From assembly GCA_900315675.1 (NCBI GenBank), contig OMZY01000024.1:1-40783 (forward strand): a DNA stretch of 40,783 nucleotides. The letters run 5' to 3'. Source of the DNA: an uncultured Eubacteriales bacterium (GTDB lineage Bacteria > Bacillota > Clostridia > Christensenellales > Aristaeellaceae). The position numbers were made by a program, and so were the translations under genes. Below are positions 31,507-38,494 of this stretch, piece after piece (position 1 is the stretch's first letter; each line of letters opens with the position of its first letter). The notes beneath the pieces were generated by a model. That model saw nothing but the letters and a program-made list of their open reading frames with translations, was not told the origin of the DNA and made no database searches.

Positions 31507-31589
31507 CGGGAACATGACAGAAGGGACAGTCACACTGTCACAGCCTAACGGCCATGACAGAATGCAACTGTCCCTCTGTCACATTCCCG
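31507..31589. repeat. Nested palindrome, MITE/REP-like
   Basis: The outer arm CGGGAACATGACAGAAGGGACAGT (split: CGGGAACATGACAG plus AAGGGACAGT, 31507-31530) pairs with 31567-31589. The inner stem CTGTCA (31535-31540) pairs with TGACAG (31555-31560) around GCC-TAAC-GGC. GGGACAGT/ACTGTCCC palindromes of this kind are common miniature elements in Clostridia. No coding sequence is inside. Confidence 0.65.
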
Positions 31590-31708
31590 CCGGGCGTGAT
31601 GGGCGCTGGGGGCTTTTATCCAGGTAGAGCTGCAAGCAGGAGAATTCTATGTTCTTTAGATATGTCAGATCTGCTTTTTACTCAATTTCCAGAATTTGCA
31701 AAAAGTAC

Positions 31709-31737
31709 TTTCAACTCTTTGATCCATCTGATATAAT
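31709..31737 (+). promoter_or_regulatory. Promoter of the secreted protein gene at 31800
   Basis: TTTCAA (31709-31714), 17-base spacer, TATAAT (31732-31737). Confidence 0.6.
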
Positions 31738-31799
31738 ACGCATAACAATGCATGGAATATCATATAAATCCCCCCCGAAAACCGAAGGAGGATCCTTTT

Positions 31800-32408
31800 A
31801 TGCATGGGCTGTATGTTCTGCTTGCCTGTCTTCTGAGCTGTCTGCTGCTTTCTGCAGCTGCGCCGTGCGAAACCGCTGCGGAAACCAATCAGGTAACCAA
31901 TCTGGATATTCAGGCGGAGCCGGGTGGGTTCCTGTTTGACGATACCTGGATGTATACCGGGTACACCTACGGCGGGGTGACCTTTGCGATTCCTAAGGAG
32001 AGCAATTCCTATGAATTGACGGATCAGTTCCGGGAAGCAGGAATTGTTCTCCTGATCGGCAATGATGATTTCTGCCTGCAGCTTCGGAAGTTTGATCCGG
32101 AGGTGCTCAGTTATGAGCAGTTTAAGGAAATCATCCAGGCTGAACCCACAGCGGAGACACGGATTACGGAACGGAACGGGAAGGAAGTTTTCATTTACCG
32201 GAATACAGATCCCAACCCATACGGGGAATTGTACGGCATCGCTGTGACAGGACTGGACGGAAACACCTATAAAGTCAGTATCTTTACGGGAGACAGTGAA
32301 GCATACGGGGAAGACGATCCGGTCTGGAAGATCGCTGAAATCATAGGACAGAGCTTTACGATCCGCGATTTTTCAGAGTGGGGAATACCGACAGCACCGG
32401 ATGAATAA
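31800..32408 (+). CDS. Secreted protein of unknown function
   Basis: 202 residues from the ATG at 31800, with GGAGGA 7 bases upstream. The signal sequence MHGLYVLLACLLSCLLLSAAAP has two cysteines but no clear lipobox. The mature region is mixed alpha/beta with acidic character (DDTWMYTGYTYGGVTFAIPKE, then ISTFTGDSE-like loops) and ends SEWGIPTAPDE. I recognise no domain or catalytic motif. The gene is monocistronic, with its own promoter and terminator. Confidence 0.75.
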   Translation: MHGLYVLLACLLSCLLLSAAAPCETAAETNQVTNLDIQAEPGGFLFDDTWMYTGYTYGGVTFAIPKESNSYELTDQFREAGIVLLIGNDDFCLQLRKFDPEVLSYEQFKEIIQAEPTAETRITERNGKEVFIYRNTDPNPYGELYGIAVTGLDGNTYKVSIFTGDSEAYGEDDPVWKIAEIIGQSFTIRDFSEWGIPTAPDE

Positions 32409-32439
32409 GGCATTGTCTGATGCGTGTGATGAATCGGAA

Positions 32440-32465
32440 ACAGACCTGCGCGCGGGTCTGTTTTT
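32440..32465 (+). terminator. Rho-independent terminator
   Basis: ACAGACC (32440-32446), an 8-base GC-rich loop, GGTCTGT, then TTTT. It ends the secreted-protein transcript. Confidence 0.8.
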
Positions 32466-32466
32466 G

Positions 32467-32495
32467 TTGACCAAATGTGGCCTATCCTCTATAAT
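32467..32495 (+). promoter_or_regulatory. Sigma-A promoter of the deaminase gene
   Basis: TTGACC (32467-32472), 17-base spacer, TATAAT (32490-32495). Confidence 0.75.
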
Positions 32496-32545
32496 AAAAA
32501 GGATAAAACAAGCCATTCATAACAAGTACAAAGGCGGGAGAATAT

Positions 32546-33001
32546 ATGGATAAATGGGATAAGCGGTTCATGCAGATGGCGTTTACCATTGCGGACTGGT
32601 CCAGCTGCTTCCGCGCAGGCCGGAAGATCGGCTGCGTGATCGTGAAGGACAAGCGGATCATGACTACCGGATACAACGGCGCGCCGTCAGGAATTAAAAC
32701 CTGCCGGGACAAGGGCGTATGCCTGCGGGACAAGCTGGGCATTCCCAGCGGAACGCAGATGCAAACCTGCTACGCGGTACACGCGGAGCAGAATGCCATT
32801 GTACAGGCTGCCAAGCTCGGCGTGTCCATTGACGGCGCTACGCTGTACTGCACGCATCAGCCCTGCTCCATGTGCTGCAAGATGATCATCAACAGCGGCA
32901 TCAAACGGGTGATCTATAAGGAAGGTTATCCGGATCCGTTTACGCTGGAACTGTTCGCGGAAGCAGGCGTGACGCTGGAAAGGTTTGAAGAAGAAATATA
33001 A
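32546..33001 (+). CDS. Deoxycytidylate deaminase-family zinc enzyme (ComEB-like)
   Basis: 151 residues from the ATG at 32546 after GGCGGGAG. Zinc-dependent cytidine/dCMP deaminase motifs are complete: HAEQNAI (about 75-81, zinc His and catalytic Glu) and PCSMCCK (about 101-107, two zinc Cys). The N-terminal GCVIVKDKRIMTTGYNGAPSG is the dCMP-deaminase form. It deaminates dCMP to dUMP for thymidylate synthesis in the cytoplasm. Competence protein ComEB belongs to the same family and there is no com operon here, so the metabolic role is preferred. Confidence 0.93.
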   Translation: MDKWDKRFMQMAFTIADWSSCFRAGRKIGCVIVKDKRIMTTGYNGAPSGIKTCRDKGVCLRDKLGIPSGTQMQTCYAVHAEQNAIVQAAKLGVSIDGATLYCTHQPCSMCCKMIINSGIKRVIYKEGYPDPFTLELFAEAGVTLERFEEEI

Positions 33002-33036
33002 TCAATTCATAATTCACAATTCATAATTCATAATTA
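33001..33036. repeat. Heptanucleotide array (AATTCAT type)
   Basis: About four to five units directly after the deaminase stop codon (AATCAATTCATAATTCAC...). No hairpin at this site. Confidence 0.8.
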
Positions 33037-33084
33037 TGATAACAAGGTAAACAAAGTAGTTCTATGACAGGAGATAAGATTTAA

Positions 33085-33864
33085 TTGCGATATCATATTG
33101 ACACAATCCCGGTGTGGGATGCGATGAAACTGGACGGAGAGTGCCTGCTGTGCGCTCTGGAACGGAAGACGGAGCTGGGAGAAGCGGAACGGTACCTGGG
33201 CGCATCGGTCATGGAACCGGACGTGCGGGTGAAGGTGAATGACAGGGGCTTCTGCCGGAAACATCATGCGATGCTGTTCTCCATGAGCAACCGGCTGGGC
33301 CATGCTCTGATGCTGGAAAGCCATATGATTGAAAACCGGCAGAAGCTGGAAAAGATCTCGGCCAGCCTGACGAAGAGTGCCGCACAGCTGAAGGACGCCG
33401 GAATCGGTGACAAACTGAGCGGAAAAACCAAGGTGGCAACCGCGGAAATCCTGAAACAGGCCCAGGCCCTGAATGAAATGGCCGGCAGCTGCCTGATGTG
33501 CGAAACCATTGAAGAAAACATGAGACGGTATCTGCATACCTTCTTCCATCTTTATCAGAATGACGGAGATTTTCGCAGCCGCTTTGAGAAGAGCAAAGGC
33601 CTGTGCCTGCCGCATCTGGGCCAGCTGCTGGAAGTCGCGGCGGAAGAGCTGAGCGCGAAAGACCTCGGCCGTTTCGTTGAGACCGTGACAAAACTGGAGA
33701 AGGAAAACATGGACCGGATCCAGGAGGATATTTCCTGGTTCATTAAAAAGTTTGATTACCGGTATGAGAATGAAAGCTGGAAGAACAGCAAGGACGCCGT
33801 GGAACGCACGGTGAACAAGGTGCGCGGCTGGTGCGTGGGGAAAGAGCCGGCCGCAGATGCATAA
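33085..33864 (+). CDS. DUF6062-family cysteine-motif protein
   Basis: 259 residues from a TTG at 33085 (AGGAG 11 bases upstream; no ATG fits better). The N-terminal phrase IDTIPVWDAMKLDGECLLCALERKTE holds a CxxC motif (about 22-25). RYLGASVMEPDVRVKVND and GFCRKHH follow, and a second CxxC (SCLMCETIEENM) occurs near residue 135. The rest is helical and cysteines/histidines recur (GLCLPHL). The arrangement suggests zinc or iron-sulfur binding by paired C-C-C-H sites. It resembles DUF6062 as I recall it. Function unknown. The end of the gene lies inside a perfect hairpin. Confidence 0.75.
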   Translation: MRYHIDTIPVWDAMKLDGECLLCALERKTELGEAERYLGASVMEPDVRVKVNDRGFCRKHHAMLFSMSNRLGHALMLESHMIENRQKLEKISASLTKSAAQLKDAGIGDKLSGKTKVATAEILKQAQALNEMAGSCLMCETIEENMRRYLHTFFHLYQNDGDFRSRFEKSKGLCLPHLGQLLEVAAEELSAKDLGRFVETVTKLEKENMDRIQEDISWFIKKFDYRYENESWKNSKDAVERTVNKVRGWCVGKEPAADA

Positions 33865-33925
33865 ATGCATCTGCGGCAATGCAGAATTCAGAATGCAGAA
33901 TGCAGAATTATATAGTGTCTGACTG
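33850..33925 (+). repeat. Stop-codon hairpin, heptanucleotide array and conserved tail
   Basis: GCCGCAGATGCAT (33850-33862) and ATGCATCTGCGGC (33865-33877) are perfect arms around AA, with the TAA stop at 33862-33864. Then come AATGCAG, AATTCAG, AATGCAG, AATGCAG and AATTATA units, and the tail TATAGTGTCTGACTG. The same tail follows the array near 36130. Confidence 0.85.
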
Positions 33926-33969
33926 GCTGTAGTGGCATTGACGGAACAGATTGAAAGGGGAGACACCAG

Positions 33970-34344
33970 ATGATGACGATCAGGGAAGTTATGGAGATCG
34001 TGGACGGGAAGGTGCTCATAGGAGAAGAACGGCTGGATACACGGGTGGACACTGCCTGCGGATCCGACCTGATGAGCGATGTGCTCGCCTTTGTGAAGGA
34101 GAAGACCGTTCTGATCACGGGACTGATCAATCCCCATGTGCTCCGGACGGCGGAAATGCTGGACATTACCTGTATTGTTTTTTCCCGGGGAAAGATGCCC
34201 AGCGAGGAAATGCTGGAAATGGCGGATGAAATCGGAATTACGGTGATTTCCAGTCCGCTGACAACCTATACTGCGTGCGGAGAGCTGTATGTTCACGGCC
34301 TGCCCGGTACGAAACGGAAGACGGGCGTAAACGGGGAGGTGTAA
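33970..34344 (+). CDS. DRTGG-domain protein, hydrogenase cluster (paralogue 1)
   Basis: 124 residues. AAGGGGAGA precedes two adjacent ATGs at 33970 and 33973. The single domain has the DRTGG-type pattern: TIREVMEIVDGKVLIG, then DTACGSDLMSDVLAFVKEKTVLITGLINPHVLRTAEMLDITCIVFSRGK and a C-terminal GITVISSPLTTYTACGELY. DRTGG domains are small ligand-binding modules linked to CBS and kinase proteins; no catalytic residue is recognised. It is the first gene of a regulatory block beside the hydrogenase genes and resembles the product of 36557. Four bases separate it from the next gene. Confidence 0.82.
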   Translation: MMTIREVMEIVDGKVLIGEERLDTRVDTACGSDLMSDVLAFVKEKTVLITGLINPHVLRTAEMLDITCIVFSRGKMPSEEMLEMADEIGITVISSPLTTYTACGELYVHGLPGTKRKTGVNGEV

Positions 34345-34347
34345 GCG

Positions 34348-34773
34348 TTGGCATACATCCTGGAGAAGAGCTTTCCTGTAGAAGCGGGTGCTTATACCAC
34401 AGCCGGTGAGGCATCCACCACCATCAAACGGACGCTGAAACAGCTGGGGATCAGCGCGGAAGTGCTGCGGCATGTTTCTGTTGCCTGCTATGAAGTAGAA
34501 CTGAACCTGGTGATTCACTCTCTGGGCGGAACGCTGACACTGCTGGTGGATCCGGAAAAGGTGACGCTGATCTCGAAGGATGTCGGACCGGGCATTCCGG
34601 ATATCGACATGGCCATGACGGAAGGGTTTTCCACGGCCAGCGCGGAAGCGCGGACGCTGGGATTCGGCGCCGGCATGGGTCTGCCGAATATGAAAAGGAA
34701 CGCAACAGAGTTTGATATCCAGAGCGAGATGGGTGTTGGCACGACGATCACAATGAGCTTTGCTCTTGCGTGA
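34348..34773 (+). CDS. Anti-sigma-factor-type ATP-binding protein (RsbW/SpoIIAB-like)
   Basis: 141 residues from a TTG with GGGGAGG upstream. This is a GHKL ATPase fold of the HATPase_c type. The N-box is degenerate (ACYEVELNLVIHS); the G1 box is SKDVGPGIPD; the G2 region is GFGAGMGLPNMKRN; GVGTTITMSF ends the domain. There is no histidine phosphoacceptor or sensor domain, so it acts as a stand-alone serine kinase or ATP-dependent switch. In several Clostridia such genes accompany HydABC-type hydrogenases; the target is unknown. Confidence 0.86.
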   Translation: MAYILEKSFPVEAGAYTTAGEASTTIKRTLKQLGISAEVLRHVSVACYEVELNLVIHSLGGTLTLLVDPEKVTLISKDVGPGIPDIDMAMTEGFSTASAEARTLGFGAGMGLPNMKRNATEFDIQSEMGVGTTITMSFALA

Positions 34774-34783
34774 GGAGTAAGAT

Positions 34784-36076
34784 ATGGAAAAACGGTTTCA
34801 TTCGGTGAGGCTGGAAGGCGACAAGTGCAGAGGATGTACCAACTGCCTGAAGCGGTGTCCGACGGAGGCGATCCGGGTCCGCGGCGGGCGGGCACATATC
34901 ATTGACGAGCGTTGTATTGACTGCGGCGAATGCATCCGGGTTTGCGGCTATCACGCCAAGGTTGCGGTGACGGATCCGCTTTCCGCTATCAGTAAATTCA
35001 AGTATAAAATTGCTTTGCCGGCGCCGAGTCTGTACGGGCAGTTCCAGAACCTCAAGAGCATCAGCCAGGTACTGAATGGCCTCAAGCAGATGGGCTTTGA
35101 CGACGCGTTTGAAGTAGCAAGGGGAGCGGACGTGGTGTCCCGGGCAATCCGCGAACGGCTGAAGAATCCGGACTTGCCCAGGCCTGTGATTTCTTCCGCG
35201 TGTCCCGCGATTGTACGACTGATTCAGGTCCGTTTCCCGGACCTGCTGGATCATATTGTGGATGTGCGTCAGCCGATGGAAGTGGCGGCAATGATTGCCA
35301 AGAGGGAATATGCCCGTTCACACGGCGTCAATGAAGACGAAATCGGCTGCTTCTTTATCACTCCCTGTCCCGCGAAAGTGACAGCAATCCGCCGGCCGAT
35401 CGGCCATGCGAAGAGTTCCGTGGACGGAGCAATTTCCGTGCTGGAAATCTACGGCCTGCTGAGCAGCCAGATCAGGAACGCGCCGGTGGATATCAGCCTG
35501 GAAACCGCTTCAGACCTGGGTGTGGGCTGGGCCAGAAGCGGTGGCGAGTGCAACGCGGTGAGCCCGGAAAATTCCATGTCTGTGGACGGCATTGAAAACT
35601 GCATCCATGTGCTGGAGGAAATAGAGGACAACCGGCTGAAGAACCTGGAGTTCTTTGAAGGCGCCGCCTGCACCGGCGGCTGCGTCGGAGGCCCGCTGAA
35701 CTTTGAAAACAACTATGTGGCCCGTTCCAATGTCCGCCGACTGGCAAGCCGGGATCAGAACCCGGAACTGAACGTGGACAACGGCATGATGACCAAGTAT
35801 TCCCTGTATGACGATATGCGGATCCTGCCCAACTCCGCGATGAAGCTGGACGACGACCTGATGGAAGCCATGCGCAAGATGGAACGCATTGACAAGATCT
35901 ACAAGGAACTGCCGGGCTTCGACTGCGGAAGCTGCGGTAGTCCGACCTGCCGGACGTTCGCGGAGGACGTGGTGCAGGGGTTTGCCACGAAGATGGACTG
36001 CATTCATATGATGAAGGAACAATTGCGCGTGATGGCGCAGCAAATGGTTGATTTGGCAAAAACTACTCGAGAGTAG
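34784..36076 (+). CDS. Sensory-type [FeFe]-hydrogenase homologue (HydS-like)
   Basis: 430 residues from the ATG at 34784. The N-terminus has two [4Fe-4S] motifs (CRGCTNCLKRC, CIDCGECIRVC). The hydrogenase core keeps the four H-cluster cysteines but in altered motifs: SSACP (about 138) instead of TSCCP, TPCPAK (about 192) instead of MPCxxKxxE, and CTGGCVGG (about 301). The proton-transfer cysteine is therefore Ala and the L2 Glu is lost, as in sensory hydrogenases. A C-terminal four-cysteine cluster domain (CGSCGSPTC, about 380-390) follows. It probably senses H2 or redox state and signals to the neighbouring ATPase/PHP proteins rather than catalysing bulk turnover. The last nine codons are repeated as an inverted copy beyond the stop. 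Confidence 0.88.
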   Translation: MEKRFHSVRLEGDKCRGCTNCLKRCPTEAIRVRGGRAHIIDERCIDCGECIRVCGYHAKVAVTDPLSAISKFKYKIALPAPSLYGQFQNLKSISQVLNGLKQMGFDDAFEVARGADVVSRAIRERLKNPDLPRPVISSACPAIVRLIQVRFPDLLDHIVDVRQPMEVAAMIAKREYARSHGVNEDEIGCFFITPCPAKVTAIRRPIGHAKSSVDGAISVLEIYGLLSSQIRNAPVDISLETASDLGVGWARSGGECNAVSPENSMSVDGIENCIHVLEEIEDNRLKNLEFFEGAACTGGCVGGPLNFENNYVARSNVRRLASRDQNPELNVDNGMMTKYSLYDDMRILPNSAMKLDDDLMEAMRKMERIDKIYKELPGFDCGSCGSPTCRTFAEDVVQGFATKMDCIHMMKEQLRVMAQQMVDLAKTTRE

Positions 36077-36148
36077 TTTTTGCCAAATCACCATTTGCAA
36101 TGCAGAATTCAGAATTCAGAATGCAGAATGATAGAGTGTCTGACTGTT
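36040..36148 (+). repeat. Long stop-codon hairpin, heptanucleotide array and conserved tail
   Basis: Coding bases 36040-36068 pair with 36071-36098 over 28 bp with one bulged T and a 2-base loop; the TAG stop is in the right arm. Units AATGCAG, AATTCAG, AATTCAG, AATGCAG and AATGATA follow, then the tail ATAGAGTGTCTGACTG. There is no T-run after the stem. This is the longest of the five stop-codon hairpins and clearly an inverted duplication of coding sequence. Confidence 0.88.
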
Positions 36149-36162
36149 AGTGGGAGTATGGA

Positions 36163-36513
36163 ATGAAGACAGACAATCCGATTGTTGACAAGAGCAAGGC
36201 ATTTGCAATTCGCATTATCCGTATGTGCCAGCATATTGAGACAGAGAAAAGGGAAATCATGCTGTCAAGACAGGTGCTCAGAAGCGGAACAAGCATCGGA
36301 GCAAATGTCAGAGAGGCGACACGCGCTCACAGTAAAGCGGATTTTATCGCGAAGATGCAGATTGCTCTGAAGGAAGCGGGCGAAACAGAATACTGGATCG
36401 AACTGCTTCAGGAAACGGGATATATTACGGAAAAAGTGGGAGAAAGCATGCTGGCTGACTGCAGGAAATTGCTGAAGATGATCTCGGCAATTATCAGAAC
36501 AGCTAAAGAGTAA
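36163..36513 (+). CDS. Four-helix-bundle protein (S23/IVP family)
   Basis: 116 residues from the ATG at 36163. It matches the TIGR02436 family: an N-terminal DKSKAFAIRIIRMC helix, then LSRQVLRSGTSIGANVREATRAHSKADFIAKM (about 38-69), the hallmark segment, and two more helices (KEAGETEYWIELL). Relatives are encoded in intervening sequences of 23S rRNA genes and as free-standing genes near mobile elements. Function unknown. Here it interrupts the hydrogenase regulatory operon, directly after a hairpin/heptanucleotide element, suggesting recent acquisition. Confidence 0.92.
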   Translation: MKTDNPIVDKSKAFAIRIIRMCQHIETEKREIMLSRQVLRSGTSIGANVREATRAHSKADFIAKMQIALKEAGETEYWIELLQETGYITEKVGESMLADCRKLLKMISAIIRTAKE

Positions 36514-36556
36514 TCATCATCATGAATTATAAATGTGAATTTGGAGGAATATGGCC

Positions 36557-36910
36557 ATGACGGTGAAGGAACTGTGTGAACTGATTGAAGCGAAGGATAT
36601 GACGCCGGAAGCGGATAAGGGGGCGGAGGTTTCCTGCGGATATACCTGCGATCTTTTGAGCTGGGTGATGGCTCACGGAGCTGCGGGGATGGCGTGGGTG
36701 ACCGTGCAGACGCATATGAACGTGATTGCCGTGGCCAGCCTGATGGAGATGGCGGCGGTGATCATTCCGGAAGATATTGAAATGGAAGCGGGTTCCCTGG
36801 AGAAGGCACGGGACGAGGGAATCAATGTGCTGCAGACCAAACTGACAGCCTATGAAATCTGCGCGCGGCTGGCGGCTGCCGGACTGCCGGGAAAGAGCCG
36901 GGACGCCTGA
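36557..36910 (+). CDS. DRTGG-domain protein, hydrogenase cluster (paralogue 2)
   Basis: 117 residues. GGAGG at 36543-36547 is 9 bases from the ATG at 36557; an ATG at 36551 is too close. It has the same fold as the product of 33970: MTVKELCELIEAKDM, EVSCGYTCDLLSWVMAHGAAGMAWVTVQTHMNVIAVASL and a terminal GINVLQTKLTAYEICARL. It lies between the four-helix-bundle gene and the PHP gene. Two related ligand-binding modules flanking the sensory hydrogenase suggest a complex or shared signalling route. Confidence 0.82.
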   Translation: MTVKELCELIEAKDMTPEADKGAEVSCGYTCDLLSWVMAHGAAGMAWVTVQTHMNVIAVASLMEMAAVIIPEDIEMEAGSLEKARDEGINVLQTKLTAYEICARLAAAGLPGKSRDA

Positions 36911-36960
36911 GACGGAACAGAACTGTTTGCGATGAATGACGGAAGAAAGGTGGGAGAGAT

Positions 36961-37665
36961 TTGTTTGTTGATCTTCATATTCACTCCTGCCTCAGCCCCT
37001 GCGCGGATGATGACATGACGCCCGCGAATATCTGCGGGATGGCGCATATCAAGGGACTGGACGCCATTGCGGTGACAGATCATAATACGGGCCGGAATCT
37101 GCCTTATGTGAAGGAGGCAGCGGATTACTACGGATTGATTTTCCTGCCGGGAATGGAGATTACCACAAAGGAAGAAGTGCATCTGCTGGGGTATTTCCGT
37201 GACGTGGATACGGCGGTGGAGGTGGGGGAGATCTTTTCGAACCATCTGCCGCCGATGAAAAACAAGCCGGATTATTTCGGCAACCAGCTGGTGATGAACA
37301 CGGATGATGAAGTGGTTGCGGTGGAGGACCGGCTGCTGATCGGCGCGACGGATCTGGACCTGGCCGAGTGCACGAAAATCATCCGGGAACACGGCGGCGC
37401 AGCGGTGCCCGCCCATATCAACCGGGGACACGGCCTGCTGGTCAACCTGGGCCTGTTTCCCGAAGAACCGATCTTTCCGGTGGTGGAGGTACGGCCGGAG
37501 CTGCCGGTGAACGAGAAACTGATCCCCGGGAAGAAACGGCTGTGGTCTTCGGACGCGCATCACCTGGGGGACATTCTTGAAGCAGTCAGCGAACTTGATA
37601 CTGACCGATTTTCACTGGGCGGGTTGTTTGATTTCGTCAGCGGACACAATCAAACGAATGCATAA
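36961..37665 (+). CDS. PHP-domain phosphoesterase
   Basis: 234 residues from a TTG at 36961 after AAAGGTGGGAG. Metal-binding motifs of the PHP superfamily are in order: DLHIHSCLSPCADDDM (about 4-19), AVTDHNTGRN, PGMEITTKEEVHLLGYF, VPAHINRG and the C-terminal SSDAHHLGDI. These give the trinuclear metal site for phosphoester hydrolysis. The family includes histidinol phosphatase and nucleotide phosphoesterases; here the setting is a hydrogenase cluster, so a signalling substrate is possible but unproven. It is followed by a long non-coding gap before nuoE. Confidence 0.9.
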   Translation: MFVDLHIHSCLSPCADDDMTPANICGMAHIKGLDAIAVTDHNTGRNLPYVKEAADYYGLIFLPGMEITTKEEVHLLGYFRDVDTAVEVGEIFSNHLPPMKNKPDYFGNQLVMNTDDEVVAVEDRLLIGATDLDLAECTKIIREHGGAAVPAHINRGHGLLVNLGLFPEEPIFPVVEVRPELPVNEKLIPGKKRLWSSDAHHLGDILEAVSELDTDRFSLGGLFDFVSGHNQTNA

Positions 37666-38023
37666 TGTATAATGCAGAATATATAATGATTGAATGATGC
37701 TCAGCGGTAAGAAAAAGTCATTTTGAGTCAAAAGAAAAACAGACGATGAGATTTGTCTGATATTAGGGCATTTTTTTGAGGGCATACCGGAGGAATTCCG
37801 GCGTGCCCTCTTTATATGGCGGGAAGTTTGGGAAGCGACGATGGCTGAAACCGTTGAAAAACAAGGGAATTGTTAGCTTAAACTAACCAAAAAGTTTTAT
37901 TATTCAACGGTGAAAACCCTTTTCTTTCAAGGGCGAATATGATAAAATCAATCAGATAGCTGTAATGGGCAGAGTCTGCCTTTACATAAGTCTCAAAAAC
38001 ATCCCAAGGAGGTCAAGGACTGT
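37666..38023 (+). promoter_or_regulatory. Non-coding leader region of the nuoE operon
   Basis: No gene is visible. 37660-37695 is a degenerate heptanucleotide array (AATGCATAATGTATAATG). At 37778-37811 a hairpin GAGGGCA/TGCCCTC with inner CCGGA-GGAA-TTCCGG precedes TTTATAT and may end the PHP transcript. CCGTTGAA (37851-37858) pairs with TTCAACGG (37903-37910) around GTTAG-CTTAAA-CTAAC (37872-37887). CCCTT/AAGGG follows near 37917-37933, then GATAAAATC, a possible -10. GGCAGAGTCTGCC (37968-37980) is a palindrome, and AAGGAGG is at 38006-38012. The stacked inverted repeats suggest regulation, but no known riboswitch or clear Rex site is recognised. Confidence 0.5.
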
Positions 38024-38494
38024 ATGCCTGACAACAAGGAAAAGTACGCAAAGCTGCAGGAAGTGATCGAGAAGCACAAGGGTGAGCGCGGTGCCGTGAT
38101 GCCCTGCCTGCAGGAAGCCATGAACATTTTCGGCTATGTGCCGCAGGATGTTCAGGAAATGATCGCGGACGGACTGGGAACGACCCTGTCTGAAGTCTAC
38201 GGTGTTTCCACTTTCTATTCCCAGTTCTCCCTGAAGCCCAAGGGAAAACACGTGATCGGTGTGTGCCTGGGCACTGCCTGCTATGTCAAGGGAAGCCAGA
38301 AGATCATCGAGAAGCTGTCTGAAGAGCTGAAGATCCAGCCCGGAGACACCACAGATGACGGCCTGTTCACACTGAACGCCACCCGTTGCCTGGGTGCCTG
38401 CGGTCTTGCTCCTGTTATGATGATCGGCGAAGAGGTATACGGCCGGCTGACGCCGGATCAGGTCCCCGGTATTCTCGAAACCTATCGTGCGTGA
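38024..38494 (+). CDS. nuoE: NuoE-like thioredoxin-fold [2Fe-2S] subunit of a hydrogenase/NADH dehydrogenase complex
   Basis: 156 residues from the ATG at 38024 (AAGGAGG 11 bases upstream). An N-terminal helical part (VIEKHKGERGAVMPCLQEAMNIFGYVP) is followed by a thioredoxin-like domain with the [2Fe-2S] cysteines C81, C86, C122 and C126 (CLGTACYVKGS, RCLGACGLAP). The length is normal for NuoE/HydC. It passes electrons between NADH-linked NuoF and the catalytic hydrogenase subunit in the cytoplasm. It overlaps the next gene by 8 bases. Confidence 0.95.
   Translation: MPDNKEKYAKLQEVIEKHKGERGAVMPCLQEAMNIFGYVPQDVQEMIADGLGTTLSEVYGVSTFYSQFSLKPKGKHVIGVCLGTACYVKGSQKIIEKLSEELKIQPGDTTDDGLFTLNATRCLGACGLAPVMMIGEEVYGRLTPDQVPGILETYRA

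Noticed and set aside
37870-37890. Rex operator before nuoE
   Set aside because: TTGTTA and TAACCA are present, but the half-site spacing is two bases longer than in Rex sites and the right half is imperfect. Kept only as part of an inverted-repeat region.
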